Below are positions 63,482-64,000 of a DNA stretch of 64,000 nt, one piece after another (the stretch's first letter is position 1; each line of letters starts with the position of its first letter). Origin of the DNA: Pyropia yezoensis (taxonomy: Eukaryota; Rhodophyta; Bangiophyceae; Bangiales; Bangiaceae); contig CM020619.1 in the NCBI GenBank assembly GCA_009829735.1, positions 17,613,816-17,677,815 of the forward strand. Direction: 5' to 3'. The notes beneath the pieces were generated by a model. That model searched no databases and had not been told where the DNA came from. It worked only from the letters and a program-made list of their open reading frames with translations. A program made the translations under genes and the position numbers.

Positions 63482-63911
63482 TGTTGCACCTGGGAAGTGT
63501 TTGTGCATGTTCCTTGTGCTTGTAAGAGACAGTGGGAATCAAAGGTTTTTTTTTTACACCCATTGGGCAGGGTGTTTTTTTTTTTTTCCTATACCTCTTG
63601 TTTGTCCTGGATGAATCAGAGCATCTGGGCATCTTCCTCCCCGGCCTTCACCGCCGTTGCTGCCGCCGCAGATAGAGGCGGGCGGCGAGCGGTACGGGGT
63701 TGGCCGGCTTCCCCCCCCGACTCCCACCAGTCCCCCCTCTTCCACCCCAAGCAGCCGCGGCGCCCAGCGCCGCTGCCGCCGCCGCCAGCAGCACGGCCCC
63801 GACGGCGGGGGGCGACAAGCGCCACACGGGTTGGCCCACCTCTCCCCCCACCTCGCACCAGTTCCCCCTTCTCCACGCCAGCCAGCCAGAGCGGCCGGCG
63901 CCATGGCCAGC
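63482..63911. other. 3' flank of SANT-like gene
   Basis: T-rich runs (63546-63556, 63576-63588) follow the stop. The rest is C-rich low complexity up to the LTR-head repeat. No gene. Confidence 0.45.
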
Positions 63912-64000
63912 TGTAGCACAATAGGCATCCGTCGCACGTCCACTCTCAGGGAACACTCCCCAAGGGGGATCGGCACCAACGTCACCGGGAGGCCAAGGTT
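63912..64000. repeat. LTR-head repeat, copy C (cut by window end)
   Basis: Begins TGTAGCACAATAGGCATCCG and follows copies A (39502) and B (48339) through CACTCTCAGGGAACACTC and GGCACCAACGTCACCGGGAG to the window edge. Probably the border of another element of the same family. Confidence 0.8.

Noticed and set aside
1-64000. CRISPR arrays, rRNA and tRNA genes, operons
   Set aside because: No regularly spaced palindromic repeats, no rRNA-like sequence and no convincing tRNA A/B-box pair with a cloverleaf were found by eye; gene structure is eukaryotic.

Overview
The window is nuclear DNA from a eukaryotic alga. It is very GC-rich by eye, its host genes have few short GT-AG introns, and it is full of C/G homopolymers and Ala/Pro/Gly codon repeats. 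I infer a red alga of the Bangiophyceae (Porphyra/Pyropia-like). The reasons are nuclear-encoded plastid proteins whose transit peptides begin with a Phe-containing M-x(1-2)-A-F-V block (IspF at 11736, ClpP at 54553), a nuclear ClpP, MEP-pathway and histidine genes, and sparse introns. This is an inference; no rRNA or tRNA gene was seen to confirm it.

Host genes, left to right: an exportin-7-like nuclear transport receptor (437-4957, three exons); a large membrane-anchored, mostly disordered protein with a conserved C-terminal domain (6342-11120); a plastid IspF domain followed by a HisE domain in what looks like one fused gene with two C-run frame breaks (11736-13035); an Ala/Pro-rich reverse-strand hypothetical (13400-15249); a two-half chromate (CHR) transporter (16258-17811, reverse); a long LRR plus WD40 protein (31572-36407, reverse); the SSU-processome protein UTP18 (50385-52388); a plastid membrane hypothetical (52739-53875, reverse) that diverges from plastid ClpP (54553-55335); and an adenylate kinase fused to a DUF4743/Nudix hydrolase (55987-58612, reverse, two exons).

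Mobile DNA fills the gaps. 18437-23792 is a complete PIF/Harbinger element with terminal inverted repeats, a SANT-like gene and an intact DDE transposase. 24762-27844 is a pogo/Tigger element with TA target duplication and CAGT ends, with one nonsense codon in its transposase. 24079-24203, 27928-28102, 28657-29107 and 29449-30277 are small non-autonomous inverted-repeat elements. 39502-48701 is a decayed reverse-strand Ty3/gypsy chromovirus whose 3' side carries three consecutive antisense open frames, the first starting inside the LTR-related repeat. A P-loop gene fragment is cut off at its right border. A SANT/NAM-associated-like gene with an early in-frame stop (62105-63481) and a third copy of the LTR head (63912-64000) close the window.

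The most novel items are two metabolic fusions (adenylate kinase with a thiamine-repair type Nudix; IspF with HisE) and the antisense ORF block in the retroelement. Many coding regions pass through 14-15 base C runs, so frame breaks there may be sequencing errors rather than biology.
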